In this document: piece after piece, positions 24,569 through 34,047 of the stretch
Position numbering within the stretch: the stretch's first letter is position 1
How the letters are laid out: every line of letters starts with the position of its first letter
Assembly (NCBI RefSeq): GCF_036688685.1
Contig: NZ_JAQQPS010000003.1
Location: 124,001-188,000, forward strand
Source: JALYUM01 sp036688685
GTDB taxonomy: Bacteria > Pseudomonadota > Gammaproteobacteria > Burkholderiales > Burkholderiaceae_D
Direction of reading: 5' to 3'
Length of the DNA stretch: 64,000 bases
Program-made: the position numbers and the translations under genes
The notes under the pieces: model-generated
What the model saw: only the letters and a program-made list of their open reading frames with translations
Database searches by the model: none
Told to the model about the DNA's origin: nothing

Positions 24569-25468
24569 ATGACGATGGCTACCCCAGATATGGCTTTGGT
24601 TCCGACCGGCAATCGCGGGCTGGAACTCGGCTTTACCGGCAATCTTGGCAATATCGATGCCTATATTTCTGCCGTGAACCGCCTGCCGATGCTGACGCAT
24701 GAAGAAGAAATGTCGCTGGCCCGGCGCCTGCAACAAAATAACGACCTGGATGCGGCGCAAAAAATGGTGCTGTCGCACTTGCGCCTGGTCGTGTCGATTG
24801 CACGTGGCTATCTTGGCTACGGGCTGCCGCACGCCGATTTGATTCAGGAAGGCAATATCGGCCTGATGAAAGCCGTAAAACGTTTCGACCCGAACCAGGG
24901 TGTGCGGCTGGTGTCGTACGCCATGCACTGGATCAAGGCCGAGATGCACGAGTACATCCTGAAAAACTGGCGACTCGTCAAAGTGGCGACGACGAAAGCA
25001 CAGCGCAAGCTGTTCTTCAATCTGCGCAGCAACAAGGTGGGCCTGGATGCGATGACGCCGACCCAGATCGATGCGCTGGCGAAATTGCTCGACGTGAAGC
25101 GCGAAGAAGTGATCGAAATGGAAACCCGCTTGTCGGGCCGCGATATCGCCCTGGAAGCGCCAACCGACGACGAAGACGACAAGTTTTCGCCGATCGCCTA
25201 CCTGTCGTCCGATCTGTCGGAGCCGACCAAGGTGCTGGAAGCCGAGCAAGTCACGCGCCTGCAGTCCGAAGGCCTGGAAACGGCGCTGGCAAAACTCGAC
25301 CCGCGCTCGCGCCGCATCGTCGAATCGCGCTGGCTGGCGAACGACGACGGTTCGGGTGCCACCTTGCACACGCTGGCCGAAGAGTTCGGCGTGTCGGCCG
25401 AGCGCATTCGCCAGATCGAAGTGGCGGCACTGAAAAAAATGAAAACGGCGCTGGCAGCCTTTGTTTAA
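24569..25468 (+). CDS. rpoH: Heat-shock RNA polymerase sigma factor (sigma-32)
   Basis: Alternative sigma factor directing heat-shock transcription. The 299-residue protein has region 2 (HLRLVVSIARGYLGYGLP, then DLIQEGNIGLMKAVKRFDP, about 68-105), the RpoH-specific box QRKLFFNLR (about 143-151), and region 4 helix-turn-helix (LAEEFGVSAERIRQIE, about 270-285). AAGGAT precedes the ATG by about seven bases. Preceded by a CIRCE operator and followed by a strong terminator, so it is a monocistronic unit. Confidence 0.97.
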   Translation: MTMATPDMALVPTGNRGLELGFTGNLGNIDAYISAVNRLPMLTHEEEMSLARRLQQNNDLDAAQKMVLSHLRLVVSIARGYLGYGLPHADLIQEGNIGLMKAVKRFDPNQGVRLVSYAMHWIKAEMHEYILKNWRLVKVATTKAQRKLFFNLRSNKVGLDAMTPTQIDALAKLLDVKREEVIEMETRLSGRDIALEAPTDDEDDKFSPIAYLSSDLSEPTKVLEAEQVTRLQSEGLETALAKLDPRSRRIVESRWLANDDGSGATLHTLAEEFGVSAERIRQIEVAALKKMKTALAAFV

Positions 25469-25491
25469 GTCTGCCCTGCACTGAACACAAC

Positions 25492-25524
25492 AACCCGGCA
25501 GCCGCGAGGCCGCCGGGTTTTTTT
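25492..25524 (+). terminator. Rho-independent terminator of rpoH
   Basis: AACCCGGC-a-GCC-gcga-GGC-c-GCCGGGTT forms a long stem with one internal mismatch and a short loop, running directly into seven T residues. Starts 23 bases after the rpoH stop. Confidence 0.92.
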
Positions 25525-25543
25525 ACGCCTGACAGGAGTGCAG

Positions 25544-26212
25544 ATGCCGCGCCAACGTGAAATCAACAGGGTGGGCCGGCGCCTGCTACACCACGGCTAT
25601 CCGCGCCTCGAAATGGCGGTGCTGGTGCTGGTCACCGGCCTGGCCGGTTTTCTCGCCTCGTTCATCCTGCTCCACGCGGGTATCGGGAGCATGGCGCTAC
25701 GCTATCCGCTGGCGGTCGGCTGCGCGTTCATCGTGCTGCTGCTGCAATTGTGGTTATGGCTGAAACTGCGCCACCGCTGGCGCCGCACACTGGACATCGG
25801 CGATATCCCATCCGGCAACGTCGACCTGTCGCCCGGCCACGGCGGCTGCGATGCAGACGTGTTCAGCGGCGCGATCGAAGCGGCAGCCAATGCCGAGGAA
25901 GCGGCGATTCCCCTGTTCGCACTGATTGGCATCGCGGCGGTGGCGCTGTCGATGGTCTTCCTGGCATTCTCGCTGGTGTCGAGCGCGCCGTTCCTGTTTG
26001 CCGAACTGATGATCGACGGCGCCATGTCGGCCAGCCTGTACCGGCGCCTGCGCAACCTGCCGCGGCGCCATTGGACGCAGACGGCCGTGCGCCGCACCAT
26101 CGTGCCGTTCGCGCTGTCGGCGCTGCTGCTCGCACTGGTCGGCTTCGGCATGGCATGGGCGGTGCCGGGCGCGCACACCGTCGGCCAATTCCTGCACTTG
26201 CGCGGCCAGTAA
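25544..26212 (+). CDS. Conserved membrane protein of unknown function
   Basis: I do not recognise a named family. The ATG at 25544 has an AGGAG ribosome site five bases upstream and is preferred over an upstream GTG that overlaps that site. The 222-residue protein has four predicted membrane segments (about residues 22-45, 53-75, about 122-150, and 185-207), a soluble linker with GDIPSGNVDLSPGHGGCDADVF, and an Ala-rich segment. The rpoH terminator lies between it and rpoH. It ends five bases before the convergent histidine kinase stop. Confidence 0.7.
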   Translation: MPRQREINRVGRRLLHHGYPRLEMAVLVLVTGLAGFLASFILLHAGIGSMALRYPLAVGCAFIVLLLQLWLWLKLRHRWRRTLDIGDIPSGNVDLSPGHGGCDADVFSGAIEAAANAEEAAIPLFALIGIAAVALSMVFLAFSLVSSAPFLFAELMIDGAMSASLYRRLRNLPRRHWTQTAVRRTIVPFALSALLLALVGFGMAWAVPGAHTVGQFLHLRGQ

Positions 26213-26217
26213 GTTTA

Positions 26218-29200
26218 TCAGTCCACGCAATCGGCCAGTGCGGCGCGCGCCGCCTGAATCGACGCGGCGGCCAGCGCGCGCAGGGTCGCATGGCCGCTGC
26301 CGGTTCCCGCCGGCGCTGCCAGCGCGTGCGCAAGGCGCGCCACACCCATCGTCAGCGCCATGCCTTTGAGCGCATGGCGCGTGGCCGCCTCGGCGCACGC
26401 ATTGTCCTGTGCCTGCTCCAGTTCCAGGCGCGCGAACAGCTGCCCGCTCTCCTGCTCGAATTTGACCAGCATGCGCGCATACAAGGCAGCATCGTCAAAA
26501 AAGCGCGGCAGCGCGCCGGCAAGGTCGACCAGCGGCGCGGCGTTGCGTCCGATCAGTGAGCGCAGGCGCGCCACCACCTGGTCGAGATCGAAGGGCTTGC
26601 CGATATGGCTGTCCATGCCTGCCGCGAGGCAGGCGTCGCGGTCGGCGCGCGCGACATTCGCGGACATGGCCATGATGGGCAGCTGCGCGAGCCTGGGGAC
26701 GGCGCGGATGCGCCGGGTTGCCTCGAGGCCGTCGACGTCCGGCATTTGCACATCCATGATGACGGCATCCCAGGCGCGCGCCGGGTCGAGCGCCATGTCG
26801 ATGCCTTGCTGGCCGCCTTCTGCCAGCTCGACCAGCGCGCCCTCGGCGCCGAGCAGCTCGAAAGCCACCTGCCGGTTCAGGGCATTGTCCTCCACCACCA
26901 GCAAGCGCACGCCGGCAAGGCGGCGCGGCCGCTGCGCCAGCGCGAGCGGCGCCACGGCGGCCGGCGGCGCGGCGCTATCGGCCACGGTACCGAGCGTGAT
27001 ATCGAACCAGAAACGGCTGCCGCGCCCGACCTCGCTGCTGACCTGCAGCGTGCCGCCCATTAGGGCAACGATGCGGGTACTGATTGCCAGCCCCAGGCCG
27101 GTGCCGCCGAAGCGGCGCGCGGTGGACGCTTCGGCCTGGGTGAAGCCGTCGAAGATCATGCCCAGCTGGCTGGCCGCAATGCCGATGCCGGTGTCGGTCA
27201 CGGCAAAACGCAAGGTCATGGCGCCAGGGTGCGCGGCCAGCACGTCGATCTCCACCACCACGCTGCCGGCAAGGGTGAACTTGAGCGCATTCCCGGCCAG
27301 GTTGACCAGTACCTGCCCGATGCGCTGGCGGTCGCCATACAAGTAAGCCGGGATCGCGGGGGCGACAGTGTAGCGGAGCTCGACCTGCTGGTTGAGACTA
27401 TTCCCGCTCAACACCGTCGCCAGGTCGCGCAGCAGTGCATCGACGGCGAACACGTGGGGGTCGAGTTCGAGCTTGCCGGCGTCGATCTTGGAAAAGTCGA
27501 GTACGTCGTTGAGCAAGGCCAGCAAGGTCGTGCCAGCGCCGCGGGCTTTCTCGACATAGTCGCGCTGGCGCCCGGACAGTTCGGTGCGCAGCGTCAGTTC
27601 CAGCATGCCCAGCATGGCATTCATCGGCGTGCGGATTTCATGGCTCATGTTCGCCACGAACTGGCTCTTGGCGATGCTGGCCTGTTCGGCGCGGTGGATC
27701 GATTCGTGCAGGATGGCGTCATCGCGCTTGCGCTGGCTGATGTCGACGCCGATAGCGAGAAAACCGAGCACGGCGCCGCTGTCGTCGCGGATGGTGGTCA
27801 CGGTCAGCAGCACCGGGAAGCGGCTGCCGTCCTTGCGCACGTAGGTCCATTCGCGCGCCTCGGCGCCATCGCGCTCGGCCATCAGCATGGTGGTGCGCAC
27901 GCCCTCGACCGGCTGGCCGGTCAGCGCGCGCAGTTCGGCTGCGCGGGCGGCCAGCTCCATGCTGTCGTGGAACGGTGCCGGGGTGCTGCGCCCGACCAGC
28001 TCGGCGGCGGCGTACCCGAGCATGCGCTCGGCGCCGGTATTGAAGACCGTGATCAGGCCCTGCGCATCGGTGGCGATCACCGACATCTCCGACGCCGCCC
28101 GCAGCACGTTGCCAAGCAGCGCACTGACATGGCGCAGCGCGCTATCGGCCGCGCGGCGCGCCGTCACTTCGGTGTGCAGGGCGACATACCGTTCGATCAC
28201 GCCATGTTCGTTGAAATACGGCGCGACCACGGTATCGAACCATTTCTCTGCGCCGTCCATGGTACGGTTGCACACGGTACCGTTCCAGGTGCGGCCGGCC
28301 ATGACGGTCTGGCGCATGTCGGCCCAGAACGCGCGCTCGTGCTGACCGCTGCTCAGGAGGCGGTAGTGGACGCCGATCAGTGCCGCGCGCGCGTAACCGA
28401 ACGCCGCGCAAAAATTGTCGTTCACCTCGAGGATGACGCCTTCCGCATCCGTCACCGAATACAGCATCTGTTCATTGATGGTGCGCACCAGCACATCGTT
28501 GACACGCAAGGCCGACGCCAGCGCCTGGCGGCTTTCGACGACCTCGCTGACATCGTGGATCAGCACGTAGAATCCCTGCACTCGCCCATGGGCGCTATCG
28601 GGCAGGTAATTGGCCAGGTAGTGGCGCGGGTTGCCGTCGGGGCCGGCCACAACCCGTTCGAAGACCGCGCTTTCGCCGCGCAGCACTGCGTCCACGTAGG
28701 GCGCGTTGAGAAGGTACAAATCAGCGCCGAGCAGCTCGCACATCGACCGTCCTGCCAGTTGCTCCGGCGTCTGGCAGAACAAGGCGCAGTAGCTGCGGTT
28801 AGCAAACCGGTTGCGCTGCTGGTCGTCCCAGTAGCCGATCATCGACGGCACCGCGTCGAGGATGGTGCGCAAGTCGCGCCGCGCCGCATCGAGCTGCGCG
28901 GTACGATCATCCACCAGCTGTTCCTGGTTCGCATGCAAGCGTTGCAAGCGCGCGCGCTGGGCGGCCAGGGCCGCGCCGAGTGCCGCGCTCAGCAGCGTCA
29001 ACGCGGCCCCGGCCAGCCCGGCCTGCAAGGAGGAAGGCAGGCGCAACTGGTCGACGAAGGCCTGCGACGGCTGGAACGTCGCCACCCATTCGCGCCCCAC
29101 CACGCGGCGCACCTGGCGCACGCTGGCCGACCCGGGTGCGCCGGCGCCGACGGCATAAAAACGGTACGCTGCGCGCCCCGGCACGGTGTCGGCCAGCGCA

Positions 29201-29922
29201 AACGCGCCGTCGGGCAAGCTGCCGGGCAAATTCGCCAGTACATCATGGATTGCCAGTGGTGCAAACGACCAGCCGGCCACCCTGCCGGCGTCGTAAACCG
29301 GCAGCAGCATCAGGAAACCTTGCTGCGGCCTGACGCTGTCCTGCACCAGCGTCAGCGGGGCGGTCAGCGCCGCCGTGCCGCTGGCGCTGGCGGCGTCCGC
29401 GCCAGCGCGCCGCACCGCTTCGGACGCGATGTCCAGTCCGATCGCGGCTTTGTTCGCATCGATCGGCGCGAGCAGTTCGATGATGGCGCGGTCCCCGTCA
29501 TGCGGCTGGAACTGGCGCAGCGCAAAATCGGGCCGGCCGCGGCGGCGCTGGGCAGCGATATACGCCCCGGTGTCGGCGGGCGCAACGCGGCGGATGAAGC
29601 CGAACCCGCGCGCGCCGGGAAACTCCACCCGGTAATTGCGCGACTGGCTGTAGCGCAGGAACGCGGCCTGGTCCATCTGCGCGGGGCCGGTCACCGCCAG
29701 GGCGCCGCGCAAGCCGGCCAGCCCGTATTGATAGCGCTGCAGCAAGGCGTCGACCTGCACCAGCGTCGCGTCGACGGCGCGCTGCGCATGGTCCTGCACC
29801 ACGCGTTCGTTGAGGCGGGCGATCCCGACGACGACGGATGCCGTGATGGCGCCGCCTGCCAGCAGGATGGCCAGCATTAGCTGTCGCGGGCGCCCGAGGC
29901 GCGCAAAATACTTCAAATTCAT
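26218..29922 (-). CDS. Hybrid sensor histidine kinase (CHASE-PAS-HisKA-HATPase-REC-Hpt)
   Basis: Inner-membrane phosphorelay kinase of 1234 residues. Order: membrane helix (about 9-31), periplasmic CHASE-type sensor (about 60-270), second helix (about 305-330), three PAS-type domains (about 350-735, the second and third introduced by VTDAEGVILEVND and ATDAQGLITVFN), HisKA with phospho-His in SHEIRTPMN (about 759), ATPase with N box NLAGNALKFT (about 873) and GTGLGLAIS, receiver with phospho-Asp in VIMDVQMPD (about 1054), and Hpt with HALKGMALTMG (about 1181). I chose the ATG at 29922; a TTG seven codons upstream is possible. No response regulator gene is adjacent, so the output is unknown. 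Confidence 0.9.
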   Translation of the reverse strand: MNLKYFARLGRPRQLMLAILLAGGAITASVVVGIARLNERVVQDHAQRAVDATLVQVDALLQRYQYGLAGLRGALAVTGPAQMDQAAFLRYSQSRNYRVEFPGARGFGFIRRVAPADTGAYIAAQRRRGRPDFALRQFQPHDGDRAIIELLAPIDANKAAIGLDIASEAVRRAGADAASASGTAALTAPLTLVQDSVRPQQGFLMLLPVYDAGRVAGWSFAPLAIHDVLANLPGSLPDGAFALADTVPGRAAYRFYAVGAGAPGSASVRQVRRVVGREWVATFQPSQAFVDQLRLPSSLQAGLAGAALTLLSAALGAALAAQRARLQRLHANQEQLVDDRTAQLDAARRDLRTILDAVPSMIGYWDDQQRNRFANRSYCALFCQTPEQLAGRSMCELLGADLYLLNAPYVDAVLRGESAVFERVVAGPDGNPRHYLANYLPDSAHGRVQGFYVLIHDVSEVVESRQALASALRVNDVLVRTINEQMLYSVTDAEGVILEVNDNFCAAFGYARAALIGVHYRLLSSGQHERAFWADMRQTVMAGRTWNGTVCNRTMDGAEKWFDTVVAPYFNEHGVIERYVALHTEVTARRAADSALRHVSALLGNVLRAASEMSVIATDAQGLITVFNTGAERMLGYAAAELVGRSTPAPFHDSMELAARAAELRALTGQPVEGVRTTMLMAERDGAEAREWTYVRKDGSRFPVLLTVTTIRDDSGAVLGFLAIGVDISQRKRDDAILHESIHRAEQASIAKSQFVANMSHEIRTPMNAMLGMLELTLRTELSGRQRDYVEKARGAGTTLLALLNDVLDFSKIDAGKLELDPHVFAVDALLRDLATVLSGNSLNQQVELRYTVAPAIPAYLYGDRQRIGQVLVNLAGNALKFTLAGSVVVEIDVLAAHPGAMTLRFAVTDTGIGIAASQLGMIFDGFTQAEASTARRFGGTGLGLAISTRIVALMGGTLQVSSEVGRGSRFWFDITLGTVADSAAPPAAVAPLALAQRPRRLAGVRLLVVEDNALNRQVAFELLGAEGALVELAEGGQQGIDMALDPARAWDAVIMDVQMPDVDGLEATRRIRAVPRLAQLPIMAMSANVARADRDACLAAGMDSHIGKPFDLDQVVARLRSLIGRNAAPLVDLAGALPRFFDDAALYARMLVKFEQESGQLFARLELEQAQDNACAEAATRHALKGMALTMGVARLAHALAAPAGTGSGHATLRALAAASIQAARAALADCVD

Positions 29923-30107
29923 GTAAAACGGCAAAGTCGGCAATCAATCATTGAGGCCTATTTATATCAGTAAATATGGTGCATGGATACCGTCCCCCCA
30001 GCGGGACGTTTCATGAATGCAACGGATCGACGGTGCGACGCAAGCCAGTGGAAGCCACCTGTGCAGACTGTTATGATGAAGTCACCCATCACCACTGGAG
30101 GTTCACG

Positions 30108-30503
30108 ATGTCCATTGCCCGCCTGCCTATGCTGGCCCTCATCGCCGCCATCTTGCCCCTTGGCGCCTGCGCCAACGGCGCCCCTGCATTGGGCAGCAAA
30201 CTGTCCCTGTCCGAACGCCAGAGCATCACCGTGGTTCCCGGCGCGATCCTCACCTATGACAGCGTGAGCGACAGCCGCTGCCCGCCGGACGTCCAGTGCG
30301 TGGTGGCTGGCAAGGTGGTCTACAGCTTCACGCTCAAGCAGGGCGACACGCTCGAACACTTCACCTTGTCGCCAGCCGAACCTGATTACGTGTCCCCGGT
30401 CCTGCAAGGCAAGCATATTGTGCTGGCCGAGACGGCGCCAGCGCCGAAAGCGCAGCAGGCTGGCGCCAGCCACCCGGTCAGCATCAAGGTCGTCGCCCCA
30501 TGA
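30108..30503 (+). CDS. Small exported lipoprotein of unknown function
   Basis: The ATG at 30108 has a GGAGG ribosome site six bases upstream (30097-30101). The 131-residue product has a lipoprotein signal ending in LGAC (Cys about 21), then a short beta-rich region with YDSVSDSRCPPDVQC (two further Cys, possible disulphide) and VVYSFTL. I do not recognise a family with known function. Its stop overlaps the ggt start (ATGA at 30500-30503), so the two are translationally coupled and may act together in the envelope. Confidence 0.8.
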   Translation: MSIARLPMLALIAAILPLGACANGAPALGSKLSLSERQSITVVPGAILTYDSVSDSRCPPDVQCVVAGKVVYSFTLKQGDTLEHFTLSPAEPDYVSPVLQGKHIVLAETAPAPKAQQAGASHPVSIKVVAP

Positions 30504-32245
30504 CGGCACGACTGGTCGTCGTCACCCTCACGCTGTCGATCGTCCTCGCGCTGCCTGCCGCGCAGGCGAAAACGCCGTTGGCTACTGGCACTGGCGGCGC
30601 GGTCGCCACCATCAGCGAGCAGGCTTCGCAGTCGGCCATGACCATTTTGAACAAGGGCGGCAACGCCGTCGACGCGGCCGTCGCGGCGGCGGCCACGCTG
30701 GGCGTCACCGACCCGTTCAGTTGCGGCATCGGCGGCGGCGGCTTCATGGTGATTTACCTGGCGCGCGACAAGCGCGTCATCACCATCGACCACCGCGAAA
30801 TGGCGCCGGCCTCGTTTACGCCGGCCGTGTTCCAGGACCAGCGGAAGGCCATCGATTTCGACACCGCCGTGGCCAGCGGCGCGGCCGTGGGCGTGCCCGG
30901 CACGGTGCGCGGCTGGCATGAAGCGCTGGAGCGCTACGGCTCGATGTCGTTCAAGCAGGTAATGGCGCCGGCCATCCACGTGGCCGAACAAGGGTTCAAG
31001 GTCACTGGAATATTCAATCATTTGGTGACGCAAAATGAAACAAAATTTCAGCGTTTTTCCAGCACCAGTGCACTGTATTTAAAAGACGGCAAGGCGCTGC
31101 CGGTCGGCGCCCTGCTGCGCAATCCGGACCTGGCGAAGGCCTACCGCGCCCTGGCGGCGGGCGGACAGCGCGCGTTTTATGCGGGGCCGATGGCGCAGGC
31201 GATGATCACCACCGTCAACCGCCCGCCCGTGACGGGTGCAGCCGTTCGCGCAGGGAACATGACGCTGGCGGACCTGGCCAACTACGAAGCGCGCATTCGC
31301 CAGCCAGTGCATTCGACCTATCGCGGCTACGATGTATACGGGATGGCCGAACCGTCCAGCGGCGGCGTGGCCGTGGCCGAAGCACTGAATATCCTGGAAG
31401 GCTACGACCTCAAATCGATGCCACGCGTCGACGTCGAGCACCTCTACCTGGAAGCGAGCCGCCTGGCGTTTGCCGACCGAAATGCCTATCTGGCCGACCC
31501 CGAGTTCGTCGACGCGCCAGTGGTCGGCTTGTTGAGCAAGCCGTTCGCGGCGCAGCGGCGCGCGCTGATCGATGCACGACGCGCGGCCAGCATTGCCGCA
31601 GCCGGCGACCCGTACACCTTCCAGGACGACCAGAGCGTGCCGCTGCGTCCTGCAGCGGCGTCGCTGCCGCGCGAGGGCGCGCATACGACGCACTTTACGG
31701 TGGCCGACAAGGACGGCAATATCGTCTCCTACACTTTTACGATTGAATCGTGGGGCGGCAGCGGGATCGTGGTGCCCGGTTATGGCTTCCTGCTGAATAA
31801 CGAGATGACCGATTTCGACTTCACGGGCCCGCGCCCGAACGTGCCGGAAGCCGGCAAGCGGCCGCGCAGCAGCATGGCGCCGACCATCGTTTTAAAGGGT
31901 GGCAAGCCGGCGTTCACGATCGGCAGCCCGGGTGGGGCAACCATCATCACGACGGTCTTGCAGAGCATCGTCAACTATGTCGACCTGGGCATGCCGATGC
32001 ACGCGGCAATCGATGCGCCGCGGCTGTCCCAACGGAATAATGCAGCGACGTCAGTAGAGCCGGGCTTTCCAGGCAGTGCGCAAGCGCAGGCGCTGGCGGC
32101 GTTCGGGCACAAGTGGGAAGCGGCGCCGGAAGAAATCGGGGCCGCGAATGCGCTGGTGTTCAATGCGGATGGCACCGTGACGGCGGTCAGTGAAAGCCGC
32201 CGGCATGGTGGCGGGGCGGCGCTGGTGCAGAGGGCGGCGCATTAG
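30500..32245 (+). CDS. ggt: Gamma-glutamyltranspeptidase
   Basis: Periplasmic N-terminal nucleophile hydrolase cleaving the gamma-glutamyl bond of glutathione and related compounds. The 581-residue precursor has a signal peptide (cleavage likely after ALPAAQA, about 24), GGNAVDAAVAAAATLGV (about 53), CGIGGGGFMVIY (about 75) and the autoprocessing site before TTHFTV near residue 395, where the Thr becomes the nucleophile of the small subunit. Later GFLLNNEMTDFD and PRSSMAPTIV are conserved. Coupled to the upstream small lipoprotein. Confidence 0.95.
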   Translation: MTARLVVVTLTLSIVLALPAAQAKTPLATGTGGAVATISEQASQSAMTILNKGGNAVDAAVAAAATLGVTDPFSCGIGGGGFMVIYLARDKRVITIDHREMAPASFTPAVFQDQRKAIDFDTAVASGAAVGVPGTVRGWHEALERYGSMSFKQVMAPAIHVAEQGFKVTGIFNHLVTQNETKFQRFSSTSALYLKDGKALPVGALLRNPDLAKAYRALAAGGQRAFYAGPMAQAMITTVNRPPVTGAAVRAGNMTLADLANYEARIRQPVHSTYRGYDVYGMAEPSSGGVAVAEALNILEGYDLKSMPRVDVEHLYLEASRLAFADRNAYLADPEFVDAPVVGLLSKPFAAQRRALIDARRAASIAAAGDPYTFQDDQSVPLRPAAASLPREGAHTTHFTVADKDGNIVSYTFTIESWGGSGIVVPGYGFLLNNEMTDFDFTGPRPNVPEAGKRPRSSMAPTIVLKGGKPAFTIGSPGGATIITTVLQSIVNYVDLGMPMHAAIDAPRLSQRNNAATSVEPGFPGSAQAQALAAFGHKWEAAPEEIGAANALVFNADGTVTAVSESRRHGGGAALVQRAAH

Positions 32246-32272
32246 CGTCGTGTTTATCGTTATCGACGACGC
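32245..32272. repeat. Hairpin repeat, copy 1
   Basis: GCGTCGTGTTTATCGTTATCG followed by ACGACGC forms a hairpin with GCGTCG(T) / (A)CGACGC arms just after the ggt stop. A near-copy with a shorter loop lies at 61578-61601. It lacks a T-tract, so I call it a repeated hairpin rather than a terminator. Confidence 0.5.
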
Positions 32273-32326
32273 ATGAAGTTCGGATCGGCTTGCTTACTTT
32301 CCAAATTTGCAGAAGGCGCATAAATT

Positions 32327-33094
32327 ATGGTGATCAAGAAATTTATTGCAGCTTCTTTAATCGGCGCAACGTCTGCCTTGTGTTGGGCACAGGAGAATCC
32401 TTCAGCCCTGCCCGAACCCAGGGTCGTCGTTGAATCGAAAATCAATAAGGGCGACTTACCCTACCGCAGTTTGTACAAGATGTACCAGCGTCTGCTGTCG
32501 TTTATGCCGCCGCCTCCACGCATCATCGAACCGGTTAACCAGTTGAGTTTCACCGACTTGCCGATCAAGGACGAGGATAATTTTCTGAAATTGTCATGGA
32601 ATGTGGCGATTGTCGGAACCGATACCGACATCGACATCCCCACGCTTCGTGGTGGTTATTTTACGTTTCCTGCTTACGGTGACAAGCTCGCCAAGGATGC
32701 GAACCTCATGTTCAACAGCCAAACCAAAAAGAATTTCTTGCGGGTGGCGTGGAAAATGCCTTTGCATCCGAACCAGGCGCTCGGTTTTGCCGAGATGAAG
32801 CAAGCCTTGCATGAAGTGCGTGAGGTACAAAAAAACATCCCTTGGTACAGCATCGGCTGGCGACCGGAAAAATACGCGAGATTTGATGCAATCAAGGCGT
32901 GCTTTGCTGAAGACAACGGCGAGTTGCGCCTCGATGGCGAGGCACTCAACACCATCCATTCGGCGCGCTGCCGCATTTACAAAATCGATCCACGGCTGAT
33001 CGATACCACCAGAGAAGTCAACTTTTCACCCGCACCGGAAATTGTTGTGCTCGAAGATAGCGCACGTTATCTTGCAAGACCTGCCGGTGGCTGA
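32327..33094 (+). CDS. Exported protein of unknown function, tandem paralogue A
   Basis: I do not recognise the family. The 255-residue product has a signal peptide (MVIKKFIAASLIGATSALCWA, cleavage near 21-22), then KINKGDLPYRSLYKM, a proline run PPPPRIIEPV (about 62-72), GTDTDIDIPTLRGGYF and a C-terminal block ARCRIYKIDPRLIDT followed by PAPEIVVLEDSARYL. Two Cys (CFAED and ARCRIYK) may form a disulphide. It is followed 76 bases later by a paralogue sharing all these blocks. GC is lower than in neighbouring genes, which may indicate acquisition. Confidence 0.75.
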   Translation: MVIKKFIAASLIGATSALCWAQENPSALPEPRVVVESKINKGDLPYRSLYKMYQRLLSFMPPPPRIIEPVNQLSFTDLPIKDEDNFLKLSWNVAIVGTDTDIDIPTLRGGYFTFPAYGDKLAKDANLMFNSQTKKNFLRVAWKMPLHPNQALGFAEMKQALHEVREVQKNIPWYSIGWRPEKYARFDAIKACFAEDNGELRLDGEALNTIHSARCRIYKIDPRLIDTTREVNFSPAPEIVVLEDSARYLARPAGG

Positions 33095-33170
33095 CGCGGT
33101 GGATGGCGCAACTGTTTTCGCAGGCTATATCCCGACCAGTCAATCGAAACTGGGCAGAACAAGGAATTTC

Positions 33171-33953
33171 ATGATCAGGAAATGTATCGCTGGTTCGCTT
33201 TTATCCGCATGCGCTATCCTTTGTTCAGCGCAGGATAATGCTGCACGGCCGCCGGAATATAATATTCTCGTTACGTCAAAAATCAACAAGGGCGACTTGC
33301 CCTACCGCAGCTTCTACAACTTGTTGGTCCGTCTGCGTGCGTTATTGCCGCCTGCGCCGCGCATCATCGAACCGGTTTACCAGATGAGCTTCTCCCACGT
33401 ACCGATCGAGGAAGAGGATAATTTTCTGAAGCCGTCGTGGAATGTGGCGATCGTCGGCACAGATACAGATATCGAACTGCCCATGATCCGTGGCGGTTAT
33501 TTTGACTTGCCAGAACCTGGAGACAAGGTTGCCAAGGATGCCAAGGATGCCAAGGATGCGAGCATCATGTTCAACAGCCAGACGCAAAAAAACTTTTTGC
33601 GCGTGGCGTACACAACGCGCCTGCGTCCGAATCACGCCCTTGGTTTTACCGACATGAAGCGGGCTTTGTTTGAGGTCAGCGAAGTGCAAAAGAAAATCCC
33701 GTGGTACACCCTCGGGTTCCGGGCCGAAAAATATGCGAAGTTTGATGCGATCAAGGCGTGCTTCGCAGCTGACGACGGCGAGTTGCGCCTCGATGGCGAG
33801 GTACTCGACACCATCCATTCGGCGCGCTGCCGCATTTACAAAATCGATCCACAGTTAATCGATACCAACCGGGAAGTCAACTTTTCACCCGCACCGGAAA
33901 TTGTTGTGCTCGAAGATAGCGCACGCTACCTTCGCAAACATGCGAGTGGCTGA
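33171..33953 (+). CDS. Exported protein of unknown function, tandem paralogue B
   Basis: Paralogue of the preceding gene. The ATG at 33171 (MIRKCIAGSLLSACAILCSAQ) follows an AAGGAA ribosome site by six bases; 260 residues with a signal peptide. It shares KINKGDLPYRSFY, RIIEPVYQMSF, GTDTDIELPMIRGGYF, FNSQTQKNFLRVA and the C-terminal RCRIYKIDPQLIDT block. It carries a threefold 9-base repeat (about 33531-33560) adding AKDAKDAKD. Nucleotide identity with copy A is far higher in the last 150 bases than in the first 300, suggesting conversion. Function unknown. Confidence 0.75.
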   Translation: MIRKCIAGSLLSACAILCSAQDNAARPPEYNILVTSKINKGDLPYRSFYNLLVRLRALLPPAPRIIEPVYQMSFSHVPIEEEDNFLKPSWNVAIVGTDTDIELPMIRGGYFDLPEPGDKVAKDAKDAKDASIMFNSQTQKNFLRVAYTTRLRPNHALGFTDMKRALFEVSEVQKKIPWYTLGFRAEKYAKFDAIKACFAADDGELRLDGEVLDTIHSARCRIYKIDPQLIDTNREVNFSPAPEIVVLEDSARYLRKHASG

Positions 33954-33982
33954 TAGTAAAGCGCGGCGTCATCTATTTTGTT

Positions 33983-34015
33983 AAAAAAAAGCGCAGCACC
34001 TGATCGGCGCTGCGC
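33983..34015 (-). terminator. Rho-independent terminator of the TerD/AIM24 cluster
   Basis: On the minus strand GCGCAGC-11 bases-GCTGCGC (34015-33991) is followed by eight T residues. It is placed about 33 bases after the last terD-like stop. On the plus strand the same hairpin follows the exported paralogue B but without a T-tract after it. Confidence 0.88.
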
Positions 34016-34047
34016 AAAAGGGAGTATCTACCAGGTAAGACGGCGTG

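Noticed and set aside
27229..29880. Open frame of about 880 codons opposite the hybrid histidine kinase
   Set aside because: Same reason: antisense shadow of a well-supported kinase gene, no recognisable motif.
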